Assembly: GCF_963675165.1 (NCBI RefSeq)
Contig: NC_087389.1
Coordinates: 5,430,120 to 5,494,119 of the forward strand
DNA length: 64,000 nt
DNA from: Halichondria panicea
Lineage: Eukaryota; Porifera; Demospongiae; Suberitida; Halichondriidae
Reading direction: 5' to 3'
A program made the translations under genes and the position numbers. Within the stretch, counting starts at the first letter, position 1, and the number at the start of each line of letters is the position of its first letter. Under the pieces are notes generated by a model. The model was not told the DNA's origin and did no database searches. It worked only from the letters and a program-made list of their open reading frames with translations. Below are positions 40,101-50,162 of this stretch, one piece after another.

Positions 40101-43100
40101 AGCAACTTTGTTTAGGCAATACCGTATAGCGGGTAATTTTCGGGCGAGGCAAATATTCGTGGTTGAACAATATTTAGTCACTTCGTGGATAATATTTTTG
40201 TGGTTGCTTGCATTGCAGGTAAAGGTAGTCAAGGTAGCTTCATTCGTGAGTAATATAGTTCACCACGAAAACCACAAATATGTTACCCACCCCCCCCCCC
40301 GGAAATTACCAGCTACATGTACATGTATACGGAACATACATTGCTTCGAAGGCCAAACTTGTTGATGTACATGATCTTTTTGAATGGTCCATTTTGTGGT
40401 TGGTCTATAATTATAGTCATGATACTATACTAATTATATTGACTATTGGTGTATGTTTATGTTTTATTTCCCTTCTTTGTAGTTGCTGGACAGTGTTTCT
40501 GTGCCGTCCCTTCGTAGCCTCCACCCCCCACACTCCTCACACCTCCCACACCCCCTACACACCCTCCCCGCCTCACACACCTCCACACTCGTCCCTCGTG
40601 CCTACTTTGACTCGACACACCACCCCCTATCAATCACGTCTGACCACACCCACCGAATAGGCTCGTTTGTGTACGGATCTCTGGCAGTGTTTGAGAGGGA
40701 AGAGCTCAACTTGGCACATGGGGAACTACTGGGTAATTCAGTATTATTACATGTATAATACAATGTACACAATTGTGGGACTTTTTGCTAATTTTTGTTG
40801 TGCTCATAACTTAAAATGCTCGTACAAAAACCCAGAGAAGGAGTTAGACACTGTACAGCGACTGAAAGTATCTATAAAGTGGAAGAAGCATTATATAAGA
40901 CCATGAGAAGACAATGAATGATCCATATACAACAATTGTAGATCTAGATCTGTAGAGCTGCATACAAGAACAATTTTGTCTATGGCACTGATTTCTGTTT
41001 CCATTCAGTAACTCTGGAGAGAGGAGGTCTTGATTATTTCTGCCTGGAACAATGAAACCATAACTTTTAGGCTCCCTGTTTAGCATTTTGTATGATCATC
41101 AAATAATGTTTGTTTGACTTCTGTTTCCATTCAGTAACTCTGGAGAGAGGAGGTCTTGATTATTTCTGCCTGGAACAATGAAACCATAACTTTTAGGCTC
41201 CCTGTTTAGCATTTTGTATGATCATCAAATAATGTTTGTTTGACTTCAAAACTGGTGATTTCACCAAGGGCATGATAGTTGTGGAAACAGCAAAGATAAT
41301 ATAATTATAGCTACATGTATGCAGTGTATACCACAGGTAGTGTGCGTGCATCATTATGTCAATGCATGTCTTGCACTGAGTCTCATTCTTCACAGCTATG
41401 TCTCTTCATTTGGAGGATGTGCTCAAGACGAGTGACCTCCCCCCCTCACAGGGTCACACCTCACACACTCAGTCCACACGCCTCACAGTGGACGCATCTC
41501 ATCAACACGTACGTACTCTACTGTGTTGTGTGCCTGCTATTTTAGAAATGGGCTTGTTTTTGTGTAAAACAAACTACACATTGTGTACATGCACGTACAT
41601 ACATATATAGTGTAATAGTGACTAGTATCAGGCTACAAGGAAATAGGCCTGAAAGCCCCCACAAGCATCACCAGAGGCCGTCTGAAAATTTGGCAGGTAG
41701 CCAATGAAAAGTAAACCCTAGGTGGTACAAGGGGATAGGCCTGAGGAGTGCACTCCTGCTATAATAGTGTACAGCTGTATATTTTACTTTCAACCGCTTA
41801 ATACAGACCCACACACACACACACACCCTCCCACACACACACACACACCTTCCCACACACACACACACAGATGCCCTATCATCGTAGTCGCCACAGCACA
41901 ACTTCCACTATTTCTCCGACAAATTCCGCCTACTCACGTCGTCATTCATCCATCTCCCACCCACCGCCCACGCTCCCCTCCCTCACACTCCTCACACCCC
42001 CACTGGAAAGTGCCGAGCTTTTGGTGAAATTCCTCAAAGTGTCGTACCAGTTAGAAAGGTTAAAGGTCGAGTGGGGGTTAAAGGTACTCGGTTCGAAGGC
42101 AATAAAGAACAAGATAGAGTTGACGGTGGTGGAAGATGCGTACAGAAACAGAGTATATAACTGGGCACGAAAGTGGGTTGCTAAGCAACAGATAAAGGAA
42201 CTCAATCGGATGCAAATAGAGACAGTGAGTAATTGAATATTTCACGTGACGTTTTTCAAGAGTGACTATTTTCAATTCTTCAATTCAACCAAACAAATGT
42301 TCCTATTTATAGCTTACATACATATATACGTACATGTACACGATGTATGTGTACTGTAGGCCTATAAGAGGTGGGTTTCTGTGTGCGTTAGTACCGACCA
42401 CCACCACCACTGACTGGTGTGGGCACATCCCTGCAATGTTATAACTACACTAGTGATACATGTACTCCCTCCCACACACAGGACTCTATTGAAACCTCCT
42501 CCACTGTGACGTTCATGACTGAAACCACGGCAACAGACCACACCCCCTCTCAGCAACTGGAGGAGTCGAGCACACTCAGTGAGCTAGCACTGGAACAAGC
42601 ACAGGTACAATAGTAGCTTAGGGGCCACACCAAATTGATCTTACGTTTGACGGATTTTTAATCCCCAAAAACAGACCAGAGTGGCAGGCAAAAAAAAGAA
42701 AAAAATTCGATGAATATCATTATAAAACCACAAACAGAGTCACAACACACCACAAAAAGTCACTTTAGCAAAACATTACAACGTTTTGCTAGACACATGG
42801 CTATTCTGACCTCTGACCTGGGCCATTTATTGGTTTTTTTTTTTGCATTCTTCAAAACAGTGATCCGGAAAATCCGTGAAACATAATTGAAACAATTAAT
42901 TCTCAGCCTCACCCCAGTGCACTAATACAATGTTTTGCCAGCAAAAACCCTTTTTTTTTGAAATTTTGCCATTTTTGCAATCTATTCTTTTGCGATCTGG
43001 CAAGGATCGTGGTGTTATGCAAGTATCTGAGGTATTTGATGTAGGCTTCGAAGTTGGCATATTTTTGATGCTCGTAAATGAATACAGTGTCATCATGCAA

Positions 43101-46100
43101 CTCTGTCGAAATAATATGCTGTGATTGTATTCCTGAGCCTAATTTGATCTCTTGAAATGTTCAATATTATATTTCCCTGTGGCCTGTGTAGGTGCTGCAC
43201 TTGTGTGAGCTGCTGGACGGTGTTCTGATCCAGGACACACTGAAGCACTTGTCCAAGCAACACCACCTCCAACTGAGTGAGCGTGAGAGAGACCACACCT
43301 CCCTGCCCCTCGACCTCTGGAGGAATACGGTACATGGACATACAGGCTAGATTAAAGCTCATTTCCCAGCCTAAATTAGAATATTGTGCAGATGAAAAAC
43401 CTTTGTGATCTAGGTATAGCGTTCTGGCAAGGATTGTGTTCATACCAGTTTATGTTTTTGCGAAGTGATCAACACTCCCAAACTCTGCTCATGTTTGATG
43501 CTCACAAAACGTTCTAGTAATTGTACGATATAAGCTGTGATTTCCGTTCATATAGGCCCTGAACACTAAGGAGATCACTGGCCTCTCCCGCTCTCATGTA
43601 GTGGAGGACTTTGTGAGGTTACTAGAGAGTAAGATGACCGACACTGGAGGGGACACCGTGTCCCTGTGCAAGGTGGGCTATTACCTCTGTGTGTGCAAGT
43701 GGGTATAGCGTGCGTAGGTGTACGTGTGTGTGTGGGTCGTGCGTGGGCATGGGTGTATGTGTGCGGTCACACACACACAACTCATCATCTCACTCCCCTT
43801 CTCCCACACTATCCACCACTTTTCTCTCCCTTTCTCTCCCTTTTTTTTCTAAGTGGTTGTGTGTATTTCACTGTATGTACAGTGTGTGTAGGTGTGTACA
43901 GTGTGTGTAGGTGTGTGGAATTTTCTAATGCCAGTAATCTTGAAACTGTTCAACCCCTCCCCCTCCCACACACACACACAGAGTGATCTCAAGGAGTGTG
44001 TACAGCGACTGGCTAGTGGAGTAATGGCCAGAGAGAAGGATTGCTATCACCTGTACGCTAGTGTGCATGTATTGTACGTATTATAATTATAGTGTATGAA
44101 CTATTGTTATGGTAAGGATCGGATGCTATGCTGAGTATATGTACATAAACATCTTCATTCGGTAAAATCTCTCATTCATGTAACGATATTCTGAATGTTC
44201 CTTGTGTACAGGTATGGCTCCTACTATGAAGCCTTGCTGAGGAGTCAGTACAATCAGCTATACCTCAAGAACCAAGTACGCGCGTGTATGATACGTATAT
44301 TATACTTGTATAGCTACATGTATGCACATCCGTACCAAATGACCCCCCCCCCACACACACACACACACACACACCAGGAGATAGACCACTATCGCTGTGA
44401 GGCTGAGGGGAGTGCTAATCAGAGCCGGGAGGAGACACTGCATGTCATGGCAGACCACACCCACCAGCTCCTGCTAGGTACCTGCATGAACACCTACAAG
44501 TGCACACTGTGTGCGAGTGTAGTTGATCTTAGCCTCATTGTTTTTCCCCTTCCTGGAATTAAGGCTGCGTTGATCTCTGTCTGTGTCTAAGTAATGCATG
44601 AATGCACTATAGAGTCCCATCACACACACACACCCTCACACATACCCACACCCACACACACACACCCACACACACACACAGAGCTCACAGCCCTCCGCAG
44701 CAAAGTGACGGAACTCAGTCTTGAGTTAGCGGCAGCAACAAACCACACCCACTCACAAGCCCAACTAGAGTACAGTCAACTAGTTGACAATCTCTACTCT
44801 GCTACTATGGCAATTAAATCTCGTTACGAAGAATACAGAGGTCGTCTCCATGGAGATATGACTCGGAGCTTGTATGAAGTACGACAATCTGTTGCTGAAA
44901 GTGTGAAAAAGATGAAAGAAAAACTTGAGATTCACGGTGGCGATGTTACTATAGCAACTGATGGAGCAGTAGCAGATGACATTGCCATGGTTACCCGGCT
45001 GAAAGCTGAGGGAGTGAAAGATATACAACAAGAAAATGCCGAGCTCAGCAAATTAGTAAGTATAATATTTCAGTCAAGAACTCTGGAATTATTTTCGAGA
45101 CACTAAATTTTTGTGGATTGCCCAATTAAACTAAACATTTCGAGGATAGAGGTTCAAATGACCACACCCCTACAGTAGAGAGGTTTAAATACCGGATGTA
45201 AACCAATTTTCGAGGCATTTAGTGTTTGTGTTTCTGGGTCAATCCTAGAAAACCTCGAAAATTTCGTGCCTTAAAAATAACCTGCTTAACGGTATAATAT
45301 TTATGTACACATGCATGTACAATTCTGGTATGTATATAATGTTGCTGGTCATGTGACTTGTAGATGATCAAGATGCGAGCAGTGCATGCCTGGAACAGTT
45401 ACAAAGAGGGTGTGGCACATCAACACAAGGTACACTCATTATGAAATGCATTTATCTCAGATTTATGTATTTCGGCAATAATTAATTATCACGCAAAAGC
45501 TATTATTTATAAAGTTGTGGGTTTTATGCGCACTGCATGTACCATAGTTATGACAGGGGTTCACTTTTCAACTAAATTTGATTCCGTCCCTAGTCATGCA
45601 TGCATGGTCAGAGTTTTGAGTTAAGCATATTAGAATACTGTCGAAATATTAATGTTTATACCCCATCAATCTCGTCCCTCAAGTGTCTTCCAGCAGGACT
45701 AAAAGCACCGGCTATTCTTCATGTACATACCACCCTCCCTTGTCTCTGTAGGTGGCTAGTCTGGAGGGGCAGCTGAACACAGCTAGAGCCGGGGGTCTAG
45801 AGCTGAGGATGGCAACGGAACAAGAGATCACCTCCCTCAAGCAACAACTACTCGTGGCTCAGAAGGTGACACCACTACCTCATAATATACCATATAGCGG
45901 GTGATTTTCGTATGTTGGAAATTTTCGTGTTTTTACGAAAATAAATTGTTCTGGCACAATAGGTTCAACGTCGCTATCCTGAGCTGTACGATTATTTACA
46001 ATAAAATTAATGGAATACGAAAATTTACACCAACGAAAATTACCCGCTATACGGTAGTACATGGCAGTAAAGGAGCAGTGATAGAGTGTATGTATGCAGG

Positions 46101-47132
46101 CCTCTTAGTCTAGGTTACTCAATATAGACAGGAGCCCATAAATAAGAGAAGGAGCGACTGACAACGGGGATCACGTTTTGTAAGTGGTTATGACTGCATT
46201 TCCATATAATTATGTGCAGAGTCACCAAGTGGTTGAATCCCTACACGTGTTATACGCAATACAGGGCTGCGGTTGGCAAGCACTTAGTTGCTTCCATACA
46301 ATACATGCACGGACACGCCCACACCACACACACACAGAGTCTCGGTCGATTGGAGAAAGAGGGTGCCGCTATCAAGCATCACTTGGAGGAAGAGGTATGT
46401 ACCTAACAGCCATTGTGTGACCTCTGACCTCATGTGATCGTTGGTTGCAGAGACGTAAAAAACATCTGTCTGTCAAACAAACATCAAAGGCCCAAGAGTC
46501 ATCGTTTAGGGCCAGAGGTGAAAGGTCAAAGGTGGCCAAGCTAGAACACCTGGTATGTCAAGTACTTATCTACTTGTCATTATGTAATCATCCGTTGTTG
46601 TCATAGAAACAAGAACTGGAGGCTAAAGAGAAGCTGTTGAAGACAACAACAGACGAGAAAAAAGTTGCTATAAAACAAGTAACGGCAGTCAAAGTTCGGA
46701 GTTCAAAGGTCACCAGAGACTTGAAGCACCATCTACGCCACGAGAGACACTTAAAGAGTGATGCATTTCATCAGGTGGACGAACTGTTAGCACAGGTGAG
46801 TGGCTGTAGTACCTTGCTGTGTACCAACCTCATTCTGTGTACATTGTACGTGTACAGTACCGTATAGCGGGTAATTTTCGTGGTGTAAATATTCGTCGTG
46901 GGCAAGCTGACCTCCACAAAATTTTGCCCCACGAAAACCAATAAGCGTGGCTCACTGAAACACATGCAATGCAGGGCAGGTAATAAGTCAAACGAAATTT
47001 TTACACAGTTTTCCCCGCGAAAATTACCCGCTATACGGTATGAGAAAGGCTGCACTACTACAACTTTTAAAACCTACGTTATTAGGCAAATCAGTTACAG
47101 TTTTGGCAGACATGTAAACTATTGATCCCCCC

Positions 47133-47191
<59 letters not shown>

Positions 47192-47816
47192 ACACACACA
47201 CACACCCACACAAAGGTGGAAGAGTACACCCAACAGGAGAGCAAGATGGTTCGCTCTTCCCTCCAAGCATTTAGCCACACCCCTTTAGTGTCCTCCATGC
47301 CCGCCACCTCATCACCCAGGGTTACCAACGGCTCTAAAAGACGTCCAACCTCTGTCTCAGTGAGTATATAGCTGCTGACAGTGATAGTGAATCATCTCCA
47401 TAACGGACACTATGGTTTAGGCCATTTCTCAGAGGTGGCCTTTGTTGAGGGGTTGATTGTACACGAATTCTTCATACTGTAGCTGGCTTTAAGGGTGGCA
47501 GTCATCCAATGTACACTGTTTTCGTTGCGGGGACAACAATGATCAAAATGCTATTTCAATATTATGTTATCTTTCAAGTTAAATTTTCCTGTATTTTCCT
47601 GTATTTTGGCGATATCTCTTGTACAGTCATAATATAATAATAATTATTCATAGCTAGGTACGTGCATGGGTGGTATACACCACACACTTTAACTACAAAA
47701 TTATTATCATGTTACTGTCTGCTAGTGACTGCTTCCCTCCTCCCCTACAGGGTCAGTCTGCTGGAGTGGAGACCATCGACCTCAGTCAAGAGATACTAGC
47801 TCTGAGACTCATTTGA
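17404..47816 (+). CDS. CCDC162: Large coiled-coil protein, CCDC162-like (42 exons, ~2213 aa)
   Basis: Forty-two exons join in phase from ATG 17404 (MAGKKQGRAKVQ) to TGA 47814-47816. The N-terminal half is a mixed helical region with long conserved-looking blocks. Examples are LHEFYCQRLQELVQLKHTLL in exon 3, LRWVVYRQHVNKEVAGFIR in exon 4, LWDLWAWEAQFLLAKMK in exon 12 and KLMNLWYLPHFTE in exon 21. The last third (exons 34-41) is coiled coil rich in Lys/Glu/Gln, and the C-terminus is Ser/Thr-rich. Size, order and the N-terminal block recall CCDC162 (human copy annotated as a pseudogene; intact in other animals), a family without a firm function. Assignment is from memory of the family and needs a profile search. 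An RFX-like X-box in intron 1 would fit a cilium or sperm role. Intron 21 (30341-38781) hosts three genes on the other strand. Confidence 0.68.
17690..17703. promoter_or_regulatory. RFX-type X-box in intron 1
   Basis: GTTGCTATGGCAAC differs at one base from the canonical palindromic RFX site GTTGCCATGGCAAC. It lies 167 bp after exon 1 of the CCDC162-like gene. RFX sites near the start are a hallmark of ciliary genes, so this may be functional. Confidence 0.45.
20551..20689. repeat. Inverted-repeat element, GTTAGATACTGTTT ends
   Basis: The left end (GTTAGATACTGTTTAG, GGTATCTATGGG) is mirrored at the right end (CCCATAGATACC, CTAAACAGTATCTAAC), and the middle holds a nested hairpin around TAGTATCCCGAGCG. 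A diverged relative lies at 39430-39560. Confidence 0.7.
20700..21300 (+). mobile_element. Decayed Crypton/KIAA1958-like tyrosine recombinase fragment
   Basis: Two pieces of a KIAA1958-like (Crypton-type) protein can be read. The first is an N-terminal piece around 21035-21150 (FADLRVCLDSEIKRLQRAGL). The second is a C-terminal recombinase piece at 21193-21300 (GHRSLEGVRSYKRTSECQ), which carries the typical G-H-R-S...Y end of the tyrosine recombinase fold. The catalytic middle is missing and the two pieces nearly abut, so the copy is internally deleted and inactive. It sits inside intron 6 of the CCDC162-like gene. Outer borders are uncertain and may extend to the inverted repeat at 20551 and to about 21660. 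Confidence 0.6.
21675..21770. repeat. Two direct copies of a ~40-bp unit
   Basis: GTATGTATACAAGGTTCTCC and the following bases to ATAGAATGTTCCA occur twice, about 56 bp apart, within intron 6. Confidence 0.8.
22080..22160 (+). repeat. CA microsatellite at the acceptor of exon 7
   Basis: Long CA tract that ends in CACACAG exactly at exon 7 (22161) of the CCDC162-like gene. Confidence 0.9.
22630..22840 (+). repeat. 66-bp tandem triplication containing a 3' splice site
   Basis: The unit beginning TTCCTCTCCCTGAG starts at 22654, 22720 and 22786, with period 66. Each copy is preceded by CACACACAG and all three are open in the same frame. Any of the three acceptors therefore gives an exon 8 in frame, differing by 22 or 44 residues. 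Confidence 0.9.
24003..24307 (+). repeat. 42-bp tandem repeat containing a 3' splice site, split by a MITE
   Basis: CATCACTGCTTCTTTATCGT followed by ACATGCAG and TGTCTCAATGTGCT is repeated with period 42, before and after an inserted element (24069-24256). Each unit carries the acceptor ATGCAG and each is open in the frame of exon 10. Confidence 0.85.
24069..24256. mobile_element. MITE, CAGGGTGTCATACAGG family, copy 1
   Basis: Terminal inverted repeats CAGGGTGTCATACAGG and CCTGTATGACACCCTG bound a 188-bp element with G-run/C-run foldback (GGGGATATCCCCC). TACAT is duplicated at 24064-24068 and 24257-24261. It sits in a 42-bp tandem repeat at the intron 9/exon 10 border. Confidence 0.9.
25084..25390. 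repeat. ~300-bp dispersed repeat, copy 1
   Basis: Contains TATAGTAGTCGGTTGGTTTG, CATGGATAGCCTCCACACAA and, near its end, ATCCCGTACCAGGAACAATG. Related copies lie at 30372-30715 and 34505-34800. Confidence 0.8.
30372..30715. repeat. ~300-bp dispersed repeat, copy 2
   Basis: Same order of blocks as the copy at 25084: TATAGTAGTCTGTTGGTTTG, then ATGGATAGCCTCACAAAACA, then ATCCCGTACCAGGAACAATG. Here it begins the first segment of the duplicated secreted-protein region. Confidence 0.8.
31010..31612. mobile_element. 603-bp element with CTAGCCTC ends and 7-bp target duplication
   Basis: Begins CTAGCCTCC and ends GATCGAGGCTAG, flanked by TCACTAG at 31003-31009 and 31613-31619. The paralogous segment near 35250 (AGTCACTAGCATGC) lacks the element and looks like the empty site. 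A ~619-bp relative is at 51928-52546. No open frame is seen, so it is non-autonomous. Confidence 0.85.
31801..32357 (-). pseudogene. Secreted cysteine-rich protein, copy 1 (frameshifted)
   Basis: Exons 32285-32357, 32008-32121 and the start of exon 3 at 31868 align with the intact copy at 35341-36026. The signal peptide MKSLIIASVLVVAMAMMATA and the helical DLNRIQELLMEMAEAKEEE region are intact. In exon 3 a 4-nt excess relative to the other copies (GTGGTGTGTATGTACTTGC against GTGGAGTGTACTTGC) shifts the frame. The cysteine pattern is lost and TAA at 31801-31803 ends the frame early, for 84 residues. It could be a pseudogene or a truncated variant. The former coding end lies near 31740. Confidence 0.7.
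32687..32899. mobile_element. MITE, TACCGTATAGCGGG family (diverged)
   Basis: Left end TACTGTATAGCAGGTATATT and right end AAATATACCCGCTGTACGGTA are inverted repeats, with the TTTCG/CGAAA inner block of this family. Confidence 0.65.
33640..34215. mobile_element. Nested foldback element
   Basis: Outer inverted repeats of about 50 bp share GATTAAAATACGGCCTGGT (33670 region) and its reverse complement (34170 region). Inside them, 33770-33965 forms a second foldback whose arms contain TTGCACACTAGTCTGAAACC and its mirror ending CAGACTAGTGTGCAA. No protein is seen. Confidence 0.75.
34505..34800. repeat. ~300-bp dispersed repeat, copy 3
   Basis: Same blocks as copies at 25084 and 30372. It begins the second segment of the duplicated secreted-protein region. 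Confidence 0.8.
34826..35065. mobile_element. MITE, TACCGTATAGCG family
   Basis: Begins TACCGTATAGCGCGAAATTT and ends AAATTTCGCGCTATACGGTA, which are perfect 20-bp terminal inverted repeats. It is 240 bp long and has no coding capacity. Confidence 0.88.
35341..36026 (-). CDS. Small secreted cysteine-rich protein, copy 2 (intact), nested in an intron
   Basis: Family not recognised. Exons 35954-36026, 35636-35749 and 35341-35492 join in phase into 112 residues. Residues 1-21 form a signal peptide (MKGLIIACVLVV...MATA). A basic RRS follows, then an amphipathic acidic stretch (FNRIQELLKEMAEAKEEE). The C-terminal 55 residues hold seven cysteines in the pattern C-x8-C-x-C-x10-C-x4-C-x10-C-x6-C, ending in a Pro-rich tail (HPPNPTWPK). 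The layout of signal, acidic linker and Cys-rich domain suggests a processed secreted peptide or matrix/immune protein; function is unknown. It lies antisense in intron 21 of the CCDC162-like gene, between two broken paralogues. Intron 2 contains a hairpin (CCCAGGCCGA...TCGGCCTGGG) also present in both paralogues. Confidence 0.75.
37639..38291 (-). pseudogene. Secreted cysteine-rich protein, copy 3 (nonsense mutation)
   Basis: Exons 38219-38291, 37936-38040 and 37639-37805 match the intact copy in splice sites and phase. Directly after the exon 1/2 junction the codon that is CGA in copy 2 reads TGA (38036-38038), so the frame stops after 25 residues. This is a change expected from CpG decay. 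Exon 2 also lacks 9 nt in frame. Exon 3 still carries DEVECTCIRFKGKKPVCVGS, but its end is replaced by a duplicated GWNPFE.GVLH motif. If another acceptor skipped the stop it could still be expressed. Confidence 0.68.
39430..39560. repeat. Inverted-repeat element related to 20551-20689
   Basis: TAGACACTGTTT and GGTGTCCATG at the left are mirrored by CATAGACACC and AACAGTGTCTA at the right, with a nested hairpin around TACCCTCACTACGCTCGGGA. Confidence 0.65.
39894..40074. mobile_element. MITE, CAGGGTGTCATACAGG family, copy 2 (reverse orientation)
   Basis: Same 16-bp terminal inverted repeats as 24069-24256, inserted in the opposite orientation. ACATG is duplicated at 39889-39893 and 40075-40079. 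It lies in intron 25. Confidence 0.9.
40120..40333. mobile_element. MITE, TACCGTATAGCGGG family (3' end degraded)
   Basis: Left end TACCGTATAGCGGGTAATTT is intact. The right end is interrupted by a C-run and a TGTACATG expansion, so the exact border is unsure. Confidence 0.55.
40993..41244. repeat. 126-bp perfect tandem duplication
   Basis: 40993-41118 and 41119-41244 are the same sequence (beginning TTCTGTTTCCATTCAGTAAC). The lack of differences implies a very recent duplication. It lies in intron 26. Confidence 0.9.
45888..46056. mobile_element. MITE, TACCGTATAGCGGG family
   Basis: Begins TACCATATAGCGGGTGATTT and ends GAAAATTACCCGCTATACGG plus TA, in intron 37. Confidence 0.8.
46858..47040. 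mobile_element. MITE, TACCGTATAGCGGG family
   Basis: Begins TACCGTATAGCGGGTAATTT and ends AAATTACCCGCTATACGGTA, perfect 20-bp inverted repeats, 183 bp, in intron 40. Confidence 0.9.
47110..47210 (+). repeat. CA microsatellite before exon 41
   Basis: CA tract, nearly pure, ending in CCACACAAAG at the acceptor of exon 41 (47216). Confidence 0.9.
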
Positions 47817-48195
47817 TAGGACCTTTACTGCATACACATGCATATACATGACTAGACCTTCATTATAGACCTTCATTATAGACCAGATTAATGCAATTTC
47901 ATTCTTTTTGTCTGCCATTATAAGGCACTCCCATCCCCTATTGTATAAGATACTGAATATTAATACTGAAAATAACGACTGTATATACACATGCATGTAC
48001 AAAACTAGCCTCGATCCCAGCCCCTCTCACCGAGAGCGGCCTGGAATCGAGGCTAGTACAAAACATGATAATTATGATGAACAAGACGAACGATCAAAAT
48101 GTATGACACATGTACAATAATAATTGATTACAATGCATGTGTAACATGATCGATCGATGCATGCATGCATATGTCAAGAACATGATCATGAATTG
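47817..48195. other. Tail-to-tail spacer between the CCDC162-like gene and GPATCH2
   Basis: Holds the 52-bp hairpin element at 48005-48056 and AT-rich sequence. No canonical AATAAA is obvious for either gene. Confidence 0.5.
48005..48056. mobile_element. 52-bp CTAGCCTC hairpin element with 7-bp target duplication
   Basis: CTAGCCTCGATCCCAGCC at the left is mirrored by GGCCTGGAATCGAGGCTAG at the right. TACAAAA flanks both sides (47998-48004 and 48057-48063), so even this minimal form appears to have been inserted by a transposase. Confidence 0.8.
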
Positions 48196-50162
48196 CTATG
48201 AGTATCCTAAGCCACTTTTTTTAGGTCGTAGTTCTGCTCTCACTGGGTCTTGTATTCCGTTGCTACGGATACCAAGTCCTGTACCTGGTGTCCAGCCCAT
48301 GTTGCGTAACATCTGGTTGCCGAGGTTGGACTCGCTCAGAGGGGGAATTCCCTGACCCACCACTGAATGTGGGTGTGGCAGAATAGTAGCCATTGTCTCT
48401 ATAGTGTCCATCGGTGTACAATACGCTAGAGAATCCTTCAATAGCATAGTCGGACTTTCACGGCCGTGATTTCGTAAGATTGGTTCAACTTCTTGTCTCG
48501 AAGCAAGTCTTGTGAGCGGAGACTTCCTTAGTAATGGACTAGCCACTGGCAACCGCCTCTTCTGCTCAATATAACAGTTTAGATTATACACACTTGCAAG
48601 GCACGATATAGTTCGACACATAGCCCGACTGACAAGATTGAATTTCAGTTCAATTTGAGCAGAGTCTTGAATAAACCGGACAATCTGTTGATTCACATCC
48701 AACAGTGTAGGTGGTTGAGTGGGTTTGCATCTTTTCTTTCTTCTACCACCACCAGACAGCCGCACTCTTCCCGGGTGTTTAAACTCTGGTGGCAGCTCAG
48801 CATATAGTTGATTGTGGAACTGTTTCTGTCCCTCTTGGGTCATGAGTGGATATGCTCCGTGTAGGATTCGAGAGAATTGTTCATCTTCTGAGCTCGATTG
48901 CTCTCTTAGTGTGGGTGAGAGGTGACTGGCTCGCGAGAGAGGTCCCTCCACACTGCTCTCCTCGTCATCACCCTCACAGCCACTATGTGTGTGTGGAGTG
49001 GGTGCGTGGTGTGTGTGTGTGTGTGTGTGGAGTGGGTGGTGTGTGTGTGTGAGGTATATTTTAAGCATAACAGTTTCTAGTTGGTAATGCTATTCACTTG
49101 TTAGGCACTAAGTACATTACATCAGTCAGCAGTAAGTATATTCTAAGACATGTGATATGACGTGAGCACGGAACAATGCATCAAAGCATACCAATACGAT
49201 TGCTGTAATAGCCACTATCAACATCAGTGCACGCACGCACGCACACGCATGATCAAAGCATTATTGGAATACCAAAGTTGGCTCCAACAACTGAGGGATA
49301 TCATGATTGGACCAAAGCCCCACACACCACACACCTCAACTCACCTATCACTGGTGGTACTCTCACTAAGGTCACTATCATTCAGTGCCCCCTCCACACC
49401 CTCCACACCCCTCACACCGCCCACACACAGCTCCATCGGGGGCGTTAGATCAAAATCATCATCCATTCTCTCAGAGCCAAATTCATCAACGTCGCAAAAA
49501 ACAGAAGTATCGCTGAAACAACACAACAGTGGGTCATCTTCTTGTTGAGATTTCGAACGCCTCGGGCGACGAAACAACTTAGCTCTCGAGAATTGAGGAT
49601 CTTTATGAGTAGGTCTAACAAAACTAACGCAGAGTGGATTCGGCGACGCTCCGTGTTTAGGTAATGTCGTACCATCGCGACTGTTGTTCAATGAATGACG
49701 AGATTTCTTCATACGTTTGTTTGGCTTACGTCGTGACGGTCGTTTCCTTGATTGCTTCAGGCGACCAGATTCTCGATCGCTTAACGAAGGGAGCACATCG
49801 AAATTACCCCCCCCTAGGGAGTTCAGGTCAACATCAATGGCCATGGGGTCTGGTCGTATCTCGTTCAACAATATGCTGGATGGTTCACTGTTCACGGCTG
49901 GATCTAGACACGGTAGCATTGAGAAATTAAGACACGATAGTCGACGTGTGACCTCCATCTCGTCAGGGCTGGGTAGGTACTCTGCGCCCGAGGGGGTAGG
50001 AGGGAGGTGTATCTCATCTAGACTGTCCCAGGCCAGGCTCTCCCGGTCTTCTTCATTCGGTAGCGCTGATTTCTCGGGCTCTGAGTCGTGGGTCTTGGGC
50101 GGTATACGCTGTCCCCTCTGCCGCTTGGATAGCTTTCTCTTTGGCTGTTTTCTTCTACCCAT
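48196..50162 (-). CDS. GPATCH2: G-patch domain-containing protein 2
   Basis: Exons 49345-50162 and 48196-48982 join in phase into 534 residues, close to the 528 of human GPATCH2. The N-terminus (MGRRKQPKRKLSKRQRGQR) and mid-region are basic and nuclear-localisation-like, mixed with acidic Ser-rich stretches. Residues ~370-430 (LLDVNQQIVRFIQDSAQIEL onwards) resemble the R3H-type region found next to G-patches. The C-terminal ~45 residues are the G-patch (LGNQMLRNMGWTPGTGLG), an RNA-helicase activator motif of splicing and ribosome-assembly factors. The single intron has a CA-rich acceptor side ending CACATAG. It starts head to head with the gene at 50412. Confidence 0.88.

Larger units (their letters stand above)
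38782..47816 (+). other. CCDC162: Exon map, CCDC162-like gene, exons 22-42
   Basis: Exons: 38782-38844, 38988-39099, 39640-39704, 39762-39875, 40483-40732, 41396-41508, 41871-42224, 42482-42604, 43192-43329, 43556-43672, 43982-44073, 44212-44275, 44378-44477, 44682-45055, 45364-45429, 45752-45865, 46338-46394, 46451-46552, 46607-46795, 47216-47359, 47751-47816. The donor of exon 32 was chosen as GTACGT at 44074 because only that keeps the phase into exon 33. Confidence 0.7.

Noticed and set aside
42160-42190. RFX-like GTTGCTAAGCAAC
   Set aside because: It lies inside coding exon 28 (WVAKQQ) and is explained by the codons.
46218-46337. Earlier start of exon 38 at 46220
   Set aside because: The acceptor GTGCAG is good, but the frame into the following LGRLEKEGAAIKHH segment does not match; the CACACAG at 46337 keeps phase 0.
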